A DNA stretch of 64,000 bases, from assembly GCF_034720595.1 (NCBI RefSeq), contig NZ_JAYESJ010000001.1, positions 1,452,001 to 1,516,000 of the forward strand, in the 5' to 3' direction. The notes beneath the pieces were generated by a model. The model did not search any database and was not told the DNA's origin. It saw only the letters and a program-made list of their open reading frames with translations. How positions within the stretch are numbered: position 1 is the stretch's first letter; every line of letters begins with the position of its first letter. The translations under genes and the position numbers were made by a program. The stretch is from Rhizobium sp. CC-YZS058. Lineage in GTDB: Bacteria > Pseudomonadota > Alphaproteobacteria > Rhizobiales > Rhizobiaceae. Of this stretch, positions 19,779 to 27,235 are shown in pieces.

Positions 19779-20999
19779 ATGTCCGCTCTTTCTCCTTCTT
19801 TCGGCTCGACCTCGGGCCTGCCGCCGCTCGGCGTTCCCGGCCTCGTGTCGCTTGCCGTGCTGGCGATCGGGACGCTGGCGCTCGGCCTTGCCTATGGTCC
19901 GGCCCATGGTGCGCTCTTCCTGGTCGGCGGCGCGCTCGGCATCGCGCTCTACCACGCCGCCTTCGGCTTCACCTCGGCCTGGCGGGTCTTCATCGCCGAA
20001 GGCCGCGGCAGGGGCTTGCGCGTGCAGATGCTGCTGCTTGCCGTCGCCGTCATCCTGTTCTTTCCGCCTCTGGTCGATGGCACGCTGTTCGGCAATCCGG
20101 TCAAGGGCTCGGTGTCGCCGGCCGGCATCGGTGTCGTGTTCGGCGCCTTCCTTTTCGGCGTCGGCATGCAGCTCGGCGGCGGTTGCGCCTCCGGCACGCT
20201 GTTCACGGCCGGTGGCGGCAATGCGCGCATGCTGGTCACGCTGCTGTTCTTCATCATCGGCTCCGTGGTCGCCACCCAGCATTTCGATTTCTGGACCAGC
20301 CTGCCGGCCCTGCCGCCGGTCTCGCTGACGCAGTTCGGGGCCGTGGGCGGCATCGCCATCAGCCTGGCCCTCTTCGCCGCGATCGCCGGCCTGACCGTGC
20401 TTGTCGAGACGCGCCGCAACGGCGCGCTGGAACAGGCGCCGCCGGCGCCGCGTCAGGGTGTGTCCCGTCTGCTGCGCGGTCCCTGGCCGCTGGTCTGGGG
20501 CGCGCTGGCGCTGGCGCTCCTCAACTTCGCCACGCTGGCCTTGGCCGGCCGGCCCTGGGGCATCACCTCGGCTTTCGCGCTCTGGGGCGCCAAGGGAGCG
20601 GCGGCAATCGGCTTTGATCCTGCGTCCTGGGCCTATTGGCAGACGCCGGCCAATGCCAAGGCGCTGTCCGAAAGCGTCTTTGCCGATATCACCTCGATCA
20701 TGGATTTCGGCCTGATCGCCGGAGCCATGCTGGCGGCCGCGCTTGCCGGACGCTTCGCGCCGAGCCTCGATATCCCGCTGCGCTCCATTCTGGCCGCCGT
20801 CGTCGGCGGGCTGATGCTCGGCTATGGCGCGCGCATTGCCTATGGCTGCAACATCGGCGCCTATTTCTCCGGCATCGCCTCCGGCAGCCTGCATGGCTAT
20901 GTCTGGGCGCTTGCTGCCTTTGCCGGCAATGTGCTGGGCGTTCGTCTTCGCCCCTTCTTCTTTGCCGAGCGCAGCACGATCCGCCGCATCGACGGCTGA
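19779..20999 (+). CDS. YeeE/YedE-family sulfur transporter
   Basis: This inner-membrane protein has about ten hydrophobic segments. The two halves each carry the family's conserved Cys motif: GGGCASGTLFTAGGG in the first and GCNIGAYFSGIASGSLHG in the second. Relatives transport thiosulfate or related sulfur compounds; the substrate here is inferred only. ATG 19779 has CGGAGG upstream and gives 406 residues. A small GNRA hairpin (GGTCCT-GCGA-AGGACC, 19661-19676) lies in the 219-base upstream gap. A terminator follows the gene. Confidence 0.9.
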   Translation: MSALSPSFGSTSGLPPLGVPGLVSLAVLAIGTLALGLAYGPAHGALFLVGGALGIALYHAAFGFTSAWRVFIAEGRGRGLRVQMLLLAVAVILFFPPLVDGTLFGNPVKGSVSPAGIGVVFGAFLFGVGMQLGGGCASGTLFTAGGGNARMLVTLLFFIIGSVVATQHFDFWTSLPALPPVSLTQFGAVGGIAISLALFAAIAGLTVLVETRRNGALEQAPPAPRQGVSRLLRGPWPLVWGALALALLNFATLALAGRPWGITSAFALWGAKGAAAIGFDPASWAYWQTPANAKALSESVFADITSIMDFGLIAGAMLAAALAGRFAPSLDIPLRSILAAVVGGLMLGYGARIAYGCNIGAYFSGIASGSLHGYVWALAAFAGNVLGVRLRPFFFAERSTIRRIDG

Positions 21000-21033
21000 C
21001 GCCGTATTCCGCTCACAATTGCCAGGTTTCCTG

Positions 21034-21061
21034 AAAGCCGCTCCTCAATGGGGCGGCTTTT
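21034..21061 (+). terminator. Terminator after the YeeE/YedE gene
   Basis: The arms AAAGCCGCTCC and GGGGCGGCTTT flank a TCAAT loop and are followed by TT, 34 bases after the stop. Confidence 0.75.
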
Positions 21062-21272
21062 CCGTGCGGTGGCGCACGATCGAAAGCGCCGCGAACGTCA
21101 TGTTCGGCTCGTAAAGGAAATGGTTACCATGTTTTGCCATTGTTTGAACAAGCCGGCATGGTCTTAAGCGCGCAACAACTTTCCGGCGCCTGGCGACCCA
21201 AACTCCCGGCTCTGACGGCATAGCGTGATCTTGCCGCCGGATAGCGTAACTGTCTTTGGGTAACAGGCTTCC

Positions 21273-22511
21273 ATGGCGCTTGCAGTCGAGACTACCAGTT
21301 CCTTCCCGATCGGCCACACGCGCCGCCAGGGGTCCTCGTTCTCCAAGGCCGTGATCCTGGCAGGGGGACTCGGCGCGAGCCTGCTCTTCGGCGGCTGGAT
21401 GCTGGCCACGCTCGCCACCATGCACGGCATGGGCAGCGCTGTTTCCGAACCGGGCCTGCCGCGTTTCGAAACCTCGTTGAAGCTCAACGCGATCCCGCGG
21501 ACAGTGCGTGCCGACCGCACGGTCCATCTCGCCAAGTTTTCCCGTCTCGTCAAAACGCCGCTGATGGCGGTGGCCGATGCCGCCGCGCCCCGGCAACTGA
21601 CGGCGCGCGCAAGCGCCGTGCGCGTGGCGCTCGCCCGGCCGGCCATCACCCTTGCCGCCGCGACCCCGGTGCAGCCTCTGCCGCCGATGCCGGGCCTTCC
21701 CTCGGCTGAAGGCGCCGCAAGGACGCTGCGGCCCGCCCAGGCGATCGCCGGCCTTGCCGCGCGCGATACCGGCGGCATCACCGTGCCGCTGCGCGAAAAC
21801 GCCATGGTGGAGCCTGACAGAACCGTGACCGGCGGGCTGCCGAAGCCCTTCAGCCTCGTCCTGTCCGATGACGAAACGGCCGAGCGGCTGCCCGACCTCG
21901 GGCCCCTTCCGATGACGCGCCCCGGCGTCACCATCGCCGCGGAAGCGGAGGCCGAACTCGCTCCGCCCGCCCGCGCCAAGCCGGCCAAGCGCACCCTGCT
22001 CGCCTATGCCAAGCCCGATGTCTCGATGGACGAGGATGAGGACGATGCGCCCATCGCCCGCCCGCTCTTCGGCAGAAGCAAGGGCGTCGCGGTCTATGAT
22101 ATTTCCGCAGGCGTCGTCTACATGCCGAACGGCGAGAAGCTCGAAGCTCATTCCGGCATCGGCGCCATGCGCGACAACCCGAAATATGTGCATGTGCCGA
22201 TGAAGGGCCCGACGCCGCCCGGCACCTACAAGGTCACCATGCGCGAATCCCTCTTCCACGGCGTGGAAGCCGTGCGCCTGACCCCGGTCGATGGCATCGC
22301 CCCGCATGGCCGCGTCGGTCTGCTCGCCCATAGCTACCTGCTGCGCAAGCGCGGCGACAGCCACGGCTGCGTCGCCTTCGCCAACTACCCGAAATTTCTC
22401 GCAGCCTTCAAGCGCGGCGAAATCAAGCAGATGGTCATCGTGACCAGCATGAAGGGTGGCTTCTCACGTCCGGCCAAGACGCTGGCGTCTCTGTTTTCGC
22501 GGAACGGGTGA
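21273..22511 (+). CDS. DUF2778 (L,D-transpeptidase-like) membrane-anchored protein
   Basis: A 412-residue protein has one N-terminal membrane helix (about residues 26-50), a long Ala/Pro-rich linker, and a C-terminal domain from about residue 268. That domain contains VAVYDISAGVVYMPNGEKLEAHSG-type sequence (abridged), then His in LLAHSYLLRKRG and the catalytic-type SHGCVAF (Cys about residue 364). This arrangement is that of DUF2778, a domain related to L,D-transpeptidases and shared with the Tlde1 interbacterial effector. With a membrane anchor and no secretion genes nearby, a role in the producer's own cell wall is more likely. The exact activity is inferred. Confidence 0.8.
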   Translation: MALAVETTSSFPIGHTRRQGSSFSKAVILAGGLGASLLFGGWMLATLATMHGMGSAVSEPGLPRFETSLKLNAIPRTVRADRTVHLAKFSRLVKTPLMAVADAAAPRQLTARASAVRVALARPAITLAAATPVQPLPPMPGLPSAEGAARTLRPAQAIAGLAARDTGGITVPLRENAMVEPDRTVTGGLPKPFSLVLSDDETAERLPDLGPLPMTRPGVTIAAEAEAELAPPARAKPAKRTLLAYAKPDVSMDEDEDDAPIARPLFGRSKGVAVYDISAGVVYMPNGEKLEAHSGIGAMRDNPKYVHVPMKGPTPPGTYKVTMRESLFHGVEAVRLTPVDGIAPHGRVGLLAHSYLLRKRGDSHGCVAFANYPKFLAAFKRGEIKQMVIVTSMKGGFSRPAKTLASLFSRNG

Positions 22512-22806
22512 GGGGCTCACTGGCCCCCGCTCGAGCACAGAGCCGGCGAGGCTGCCTCGCGCGCAACCAGACACAACCTTTAATAATATGGATATCTAAT
22601 TTACATCTTCTGAAAGAAGGTGTAGGACTCGTGACCATGCTCGCATCGGGTGGTGGTCGCGTTTGGTGCCGTCTTTGACAGCGCGAAGGTTCTGCCGTCC
22701 CGGCTGCAGCAGTCAGCCGAAAGCGCCGAACGCATTTAGATCGACCGTCCCACCCGCAGTTCCGCATTTCAGTTCATGCCCCCTCCAGCCTTCGGCGAGG
22801 ACCATC

Positions 22807-22823
22807 CGGTCCTTTCCGGACCG
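22807..22823 (+). promoter_or_regulatory. Hairpin in conserved RTX leader, copy 1
   Basis: The perfect stem CGGTCC / GGACCG around TTTCC lies about 58 bases before the RTX start, inside a roughly 180-base upstream region conserved almost base for base between the two cassettes. It may be a leader RNA structure or a protein site. Confidence 0.4.
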
Positions 22824-22880
22824 ATGTCTCGCGTCTTTTCATGATCGATCGTTTTCAAGCTTTTGGGAAAGGAGAAGGCA

Positions 22881-23906
22881 ATGTCACTCGCATTCTATAA
22901 GGGTCCGACCGACGACCTCGCCACCAGCACGACCGACCCCGCCCCGTCACAATTCCTGGCCTCCGACGGCGACAGCCTGCAATGGGCGGAGGACCGGCCG
23001 ACGCTGGGGTCGCCGCCTTGGTACTATGGCTATCATTACTGGATCGGCAGCTGGGCCAACGAGGAGTTCGTAGGCTCGACCGGAGACGATATCTTCCAGC
23101 TCGCAGGATACGAAGGATACGGCGGCGTTCAAAACGGTTGGGACACGTTCGATGGCGGAGCCGGGTTTGATGAGATCTATGTCGCTCCGAAGTACGGCTG
23201 GTACTGGACAGCGATTCTCATCCGCGACAATGGTCTGAAGGACGTGGAGCGCATCTATTTCGGCACCAGTGGACCCAAACCGGTCTACTTCTGCGGCGCG
23301 ATCGACTTTTCGAGCGTCGTCATCATGACGCCGGGAACCAAGGTCTACGGTCGGCAGGATGCCAACACCTTCACCGGCGGGGCTCTGGGCGAGTATGTCG
23401 AGGGTGATGGCGGCAATGACACGCTCAACGGCAATGCCGGGAACGATACGCTGTACGGGGATACAACGCAGGATAACCCATGGGCGGCGGATTATAACGC
23501 TGCGGGGAATGATATCCTGCGGGGAGATGTCGGCGATGACACTCTTTACGGGCAAGGCGGAGATGACTGGCTCTCTGGGGGGGCTGGCAATGACACGATG
23601 TATGGCGGCTCTGGCGCCGACAAGCTAGTTGGGGGAGCTGGGAAGAACGAACTCTATGGTGGTGCGGGTGCTGACTTCTTTCAGATCCTCTACGGGAGTG
23701 ATCAGAGCACCGTCAGAGATTTTGAGGTCGGTATCGACCGCATAAGAGTTGATACGAAAATCGCCAGCGGGTTCAGCCAGCTTACGATCAGTAGCGATGC
23801 AAGCGGAAACGCCCATGTCGTGATCGGCACAGTCGATATCACGCTGGCTGGTATCAGAGCGTCCGCCGTCAATAGCTCCATGTTCGATTTCGGCGTTTAT
23901 GTTTGA
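22881..23906 (+). CDS. RTX (calcium-binding nonapeptide) secreted protein 1
   Basis: A 341-residue protein has no signal peptide. Residues about 1-170 form an unrecognised N-terminal region. From about residue 172 come repeats of the GGxGxDxLx type (GNDTLNGNAGNDTLYGD, GDDTLYGQGGDDWLSGG, GNDTMYGGSGADKLVGG). The C-terminal segment begins FFQILYGSDQSTVRDFEVGIDRI and ends in the hydrophobic DFGVYV. That architecture is typical of calcium-folding proteins exported by type I secretion; no transporter genes are in the window. The ATG follows GGAGAAGG. The 3' half is less GC-rich than the neighbours. It is convergent with the partner gene, with a 41-base gap. Confidence 0.88.
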   Translation: MSLAFYKGPTDDLATSTTDPAPSQFLASDGDSLQWAEDRPTLGSPPWYYGYHYWIGSWANEEFVGSTGDDIFQLAGYEGYGGVQNGWDTFDGGAGFDEIYVAPKYGWYWTAILIRDNGLKDVERIYFGTSGPKPVYFCGAIDFSSVVIMTPGTKVYGRQDANTFTGGALGEYVEGDGGNDTLNGNAGNDTLYGDTTQDNPWAADYNAAGNDILRGDVGDDTLYGQGGDDWLSGGAGNDTMYGGSGADKLVGGAGKNELYGGAGADFFQILYGSDQSTVRDFEVGIDRIRVDTKIASGFSQLTISSDASGNAHVVIGTVDITLAGIRASAVNSSMFDFGVYV

Positions 23907-23947
23907 GAAGCGGCCCATGCGTGGTGACGCATGGGCCTTGGTTATCA

Positions 23948-24763
23948 TTAGAGATAGCTGACCTTGTCTTTCGCATAGCTGCTGCGAAGGGTCCCATCTT
24001 CATGATACGTCTTCAGCCCAGCTTTCGGGTCATATTGCAGCATCAGATTGCCATTGCCGTAACGCAGCTCGAAACTACCGATGGATGCACGGCCATGTTC
24101 GTCAAAGCTGATTGGAAGTTTCACGCCGAAGACTTCGGCAATTCTCTCTTGCCCGGCAACAAGAAGGTCATGGCCGAGTTCGGCTAACTTGTGCCGCGAA
24201 GAATTTCGGACTTCCACCCATTCTCGTGCTGACTGAAATTGTTCTTCGGTAGCGAAATAGTCGAGATCCCGCTTGACCATTACAGGATCTTCACCATCCG
24301 CCAGCCGTTTTGCGCCCCATGCTGCGTATTGAGCGAAGTATTCTTCGCGTGTGGGTGCCTGTTCGTCGGGCTCTAGCCCCCTATTGTAATCATCTATCCC
24401 GTAAGACGTGCCTCGAATGAACGCCTCCGCATTCTCCACCGACGCCTTGATCGGAGTAAAGCCATTGGCAGCGGCGATGGGGTCGTAAGTCGTCACCATC
24501 GACCCGGCGGCAGCCATGGCGCTCAGCTGCGGTTTGGAGAGTTCGGACGAGACGGTGCCGCCGACCGCGCGCGCCGTCGGGGCGGGTGCGGCGTCGGCCG
24601 GTTTCTCGCCGGCGCTGGCGGCGGCGGAGACGATGGCGAGGATCGTGTCTGCCGCGCTGCGGGCGTCGCCGCCTGCGCTTGACGAGGCAAGAAGCGGCGC
24701 TGCGAGAAGCGGCGAGGGCTGGGCAAGGAGGGTCAAGGCAACATTGCTGGCGATCGTGGTCAT
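23948..24763 (-). CDS. Unrecognised partner protein 1, convergent with RTX gene
   Basis: A 271-residue protein has an Ala/Ser/Pro-rich first 90 residues (TTIASNVALTLLAQPSPLLA and on) that are nearly identical to the second copy at 26175-26993. The remainder is variable, with short shared islands (IKASVENAEAFIR; GLKTYHEDG near the C terminus, GLKTFHGDG in copy 2). The variable part looks helical and charged. I recognise no domain, no signal peptide and no membrane helix with confidence. ATG 24763 has AAAGGAG seven bases upstream. Its pairing with an RTX gene in both cassettes suggests a linked function. Confidence 0.8.
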   Translation of the reverse strand: MTTIASNVALTLLAQPSPLLAAPLLASSSAGGDARSAADTILAIVSAAASAGEKPADAAPAPTARAVGGTVSSELSKPQLSAMAAAGSMVTTYDPIAAANGFTPIKASVENAEAFIRGTSYGIDDYNRGLEPDEQAPTREEYFAQYAAWGAKRLADGEDPVMVKRDLDYFATEEQFQSAREWVEVRNSSRHKLAELGHDLLVAGQERIAEVFGVKLPISFDEHGRASIGSFELRYGNGNLMLQYDPKAGLKTYHEDGTLRSSYAKDKVSYL

Positions 24764-25045
24764 GCGCTGCTCCTTTACTCAACCCCTTCGACGCCACCTC
24801 ATGGACCGGGGCGAGACCCGCAACCGAACCTCATTCCGGCTGCATGTTTAGTTTCTCATGCAATTTTAGGAGATTATTGTTGAGGGAGTGTTAAAGGATC
24901 TCCGGCTCGGTCAATCAGTCGTTTTGCCGGCTGCCATCCCGGCTGCAGCGGTCAGCCGAAAGCGCCGAACGCATTTAGATCGACCGTCCCACCCGCAGTT
25001 CCGCATTTCAGTTCATGCCCCCTCCAGCCTTCGGCGAGGACCATC

Positions 25046-25062
25046 CGGTCCTTTCCGGACCG
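25046..25062 (+). promoter_or_regulatory. Hairpin in conserved RTX leader, copy 2
   Basis: The same CGGTCC-TTTCC-GGACCG hairpin as in copy 1, at the same distance from the RTX start codon, with identical stem and loop. Confidence 0.4.
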
Positions 25063-25119
25063 ATGTCTCGCGTCTTTTCATGATCGATCGTTTTCAAGCT
25101 TTTGAGAAAGGAGAAGGCA

Positions 25120-26148
25120 ATGTCACTCGCATTCTATAAGGGTCTGACCGACGACCTCGCCACCAGCACGACCGACCCCGCCCCGTCACAATTCCTGGCC
25201 TCCGACGGCGACAGCCTGCAATGGGCGGAGGACCGGCCGACGCTGGGGTCGCCGCCGGTCTATTACGGGTGGCACTACTGGATCGGCACATCCGCCTGGG
25301 AAGAGTTTCAAGGTTCGTCGTCCGATGACGTGTTCCAGATTTCGGGACCCGAGAGCTATGCCGTCGGCGGTATTCAGAACGGATGGGACACATTCGACGG
25401 CGGGGCGGGCTTCGACGAAATCTATGTCGCTCCAAAATTTCCCTATTACTGGACAGCGGTTCTTATCCGCGACAATGGTCTGAAGGACGTGGAGCGCATC
25501 TATTTCGGTACGGATGGACCCAAACCGGTCTACTTCTGCGGCGCGATCGACTTTTCGAGCGTCGTCATCATGACGCCGGGAACCAAGGTCTACGGTCGGC
25601 AGGATGCCAACACCTTCACCGGCGGGGCTCTGGGCGAGTATGTCGAGGGTGATGGCGGCAATGACACGCTCAACGGCAATGCCGGCAACGATACGCTGTA
25701 CGGGGATACAACGCAGGATAACCCATGGGCGGCGGATTATAACGCTGCGGGGAATGATATCCTCAATGGTGGCGCGGGTAATGACTATCTTTACGGTCAA
25801 GGTGGAAACGACCGGTTGCTTGGAGGTTTAGGCGCCGACAAACTCTTCGGAGACTTTGGGACTGACACATTGGACGGCGGAGAAGGAAATAATGAGCTTT
25901 GGGGCGGAGCGGGTGCTGACAACTTCCAGTTCACGTCTTCTGCAGACAAAAGTGTGATTGAGGATTTTCAAATCGGTGTAGACCGTCTCAAGTTCAATGC
26001 CGCCATCGCAGATGAATACAGTGATCTCACGATCTTCAATTCTGGCGGCAACGCGCATGTCGTCGTCGGAACGATCGACATCACGATCATCGGTATCTCG
26101 GCCCAGTCATTGTCCAACGCCTCATTCGACTTTGGTGCATTCACCTGA
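25120..26148 (+). CDS. RTX (calcium-binding nonapeptide) secreted protein 2
   Basis: A 342-residue paralogue of the protein at 22881-23906. Residues 1-45 and about 105-215 are nearly identical to copy 1. A stretch near residues 46-80 and the C-terminal third differ. Repeats include GNDTLNGNAGNDTLYGD, GNDYLYGQGGNDRLLGG and GADKLFGDFGTDTLDGG, followed by NFQFTSSADKSVIEDFQIGVDRL and a terminal FDFGAFT, consistent with type I export. The ATG follows GGAGAAGG. It is convergent with partner 2, with a 26-base gap. Confidence 0.88.
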   Translation: MSLAFYKGLTDDLATSTTDPAPSQFLASDGDSLQWAEDRPTLGSPPVYYGWHYWIGTSAWEEFQGSSSDDVFQISGPESYAVGGIQNGWDTFDGGAGFDEIYVAPKFPYYWTAVLIRDNGLKDVERIYFGTDGPKPVYFCGAIDFSSVVIMTPGTKVYGRQDANTFTGGALGEYVEGDGGNDTLNGNAGNDTLYGDTTQDNPWAADYNAAGNDILNGGAGNDYLYGQGGNDRLLGGLGADKLFGDFGTDTLDGGEGNNELWGGAGADNFQFTSSADKSVIEDFQIGVDRLKFNAAIADEYSDLTIFNSGGNAHVVVGTIDITIIGISAQSLSNASFDFGAFT

Positions 26149-26174
26149 TTAGCTCAGGCACTCGACGTGCGAGG

Positions 26175-26993
26175 TCAGCATTGGCTGACCTCGTTCAGAG
26201 CATACTGCGTTCGGACACTTCCGTCTCCATGGAATGTCTTCAAGCCATCTTTGCTATCATATTTAAGGATAATCGCTCCATCTTTGCCTTGGATCGTTAT
26301 ATTCGCAAGGCTTAATCGGCCGTCAGCGTTTTTGACTACGTCAATTGTTCCGCCGAATACTTCCGAAACCAGGCGCTTCATGTTGTCTATGCCTTCCATA
26401 GCATCCGCTGCAAGTTCCTTTCGTTTGGAATTCCAAAACTTGATTGCATCAACCTTGTCCTGATACGCCTTATCGCTGGAAAAATCGGCGACAGCCTTCT
26501 TGACCTTCTCAGGGTCATCGCCCTTTGCAATGCGAATTTCACCCCACTGAATATACACTTGGTTGAACGATTGACGGTCAGGAATCTCGTCGTCGGGTCT
26601 CAACCCATCGTTGAACTGATCAATCCCCCAAGAGACTTTGCGAATAAACGCTTCGGCATTCTCGACCGACGCCTTGATCGGATCGAATCTGTAGACGGCC
26701 GGGTCGATCGTCGTTTCGCTGGTCACCATCGACCCGGCGGCGGCCATGGCGCTCAGCTGCGGTTTGGAGAGTTCGGACGAGACGGTGCCGCCGACCGCGC
26801 GCGCCGTCGGGGCGGGTGCGGCGTCGGCCGGTTTCTCGCCGGCGCTGGCGGCGGCGGAGACGATGGCGAGGATCGTGTCTGCCGCGTTGCGGGCGCCGCC
26901 GCCTGCGCTTGACGAGGCAAGAAGCGGCGCGGCGAGAAGCGGCGAGGGCTGGGCAAGGAGGGTCAAGGCAACATTGCTGGCGATCGTGGTCAT
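26175..26993 (-). CDS. Unrecognised partner protein 2, convergent with RTX gene 2
   Basis: A 272-residue paralogue of the protein at 23948-24763. The first 91 residues are almost identical. The C-terminal two thirds align only weakly, with shared islands (IKASVENAEAFIR, then a GID motif, and GLKTFHGDG near the end). The 3' part of the gene is visibly richer in A and T than the flanking genome. ATG 26993 has GAAGGAG upstream; a GTG at 27008 would add five residues spanning that site. Function unknown. Confidence 0.8.
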   Translation of the reverse strand: MTTIASNVALTLLAQPSPLLAAPLLASSSAGGGARNAADTILAIVSAAASAGEKPADAAPAPTARAVGGTVSSELSKPQLSAMAAAGSMVTSETTIDPAVYRFDPIKASVENAEAFIRKVSWGIDQFNDGLRPDDEIPDRQSFNQVYIQWGEIRIAKGDDPEKVKKAVADFSSDKAYQDKVDAIKFWNSKRKELAADAMEGIDNMKRLVSEVFGGTIDVVKNADGRLSLANITIQGKDGAIILKYDSKDGLKTFHGDGSVRTQYALNEVSQC

Positions 26994-27235
26994 GCGCTGC
27001 TCCTTCACTCAACCCCTTCGACGCCACCTCATGGACCGGGGCGAGACCCGCAACCGAACCTCATTCCGGCTGCATGTTCAGTTTCTCCTGCAACTTTAGG
27101 GCATTATTGTTGAGGGATCGTTAATGAACGCGCGCGGGTGCATGGGATCGGGTCCGGCGGGCACCCGATCCGCCCAAAACTTTGGCTGCAGGTCGCGGAA
27201 TGAGGGGAGAGCCGTCGCTTGCCTTTCAAGCTGGG

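Larger units (their letters stand above)
22698..24894. repeat. Tandem cassette, copy 1 (RTX gene plus convergent partner)
   Basis: This is the first of two direct repeats of about 2.2 kb, the second at 24937-27124 (offset 2239 at the left end, 2230 at the right). Homology starts near CCCGGCTGCAG (22699) and ends near TTGTTGAGGGA (about 24892). The outer parts (5' region, first half of the RTX gene, first 91 codons of the partner and its upstream region) are nearly identical between copies. The middle (about 23519-24490) is diverged. The 369-base gap 22512-22880 before the RTX gene consists largely of this repeat. Confidence 0.93.
24937..27124. repeat. Tandem cassette, copy 2
   Basis: This is the second direct repeat of the RTX/partner cassette. 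Its left end matches copy 1 from CCCGGCTGCAG and its right end stops just past TTGTTGAGGGA. The 356-base gap 24764-25119 holds the divergent upstream regions of partner 1 and RTX gene 2. About 40 bases (24895-24936) between the two units are not repeated. Confidence 0.93.

Noticed and set aside
22698..27124. Tandem cassettes as an assembly artefact
   Set aside because: The C-terminal parts of both gene pairs differ strongly, and the synonymous differences in one block show long separate evolution.
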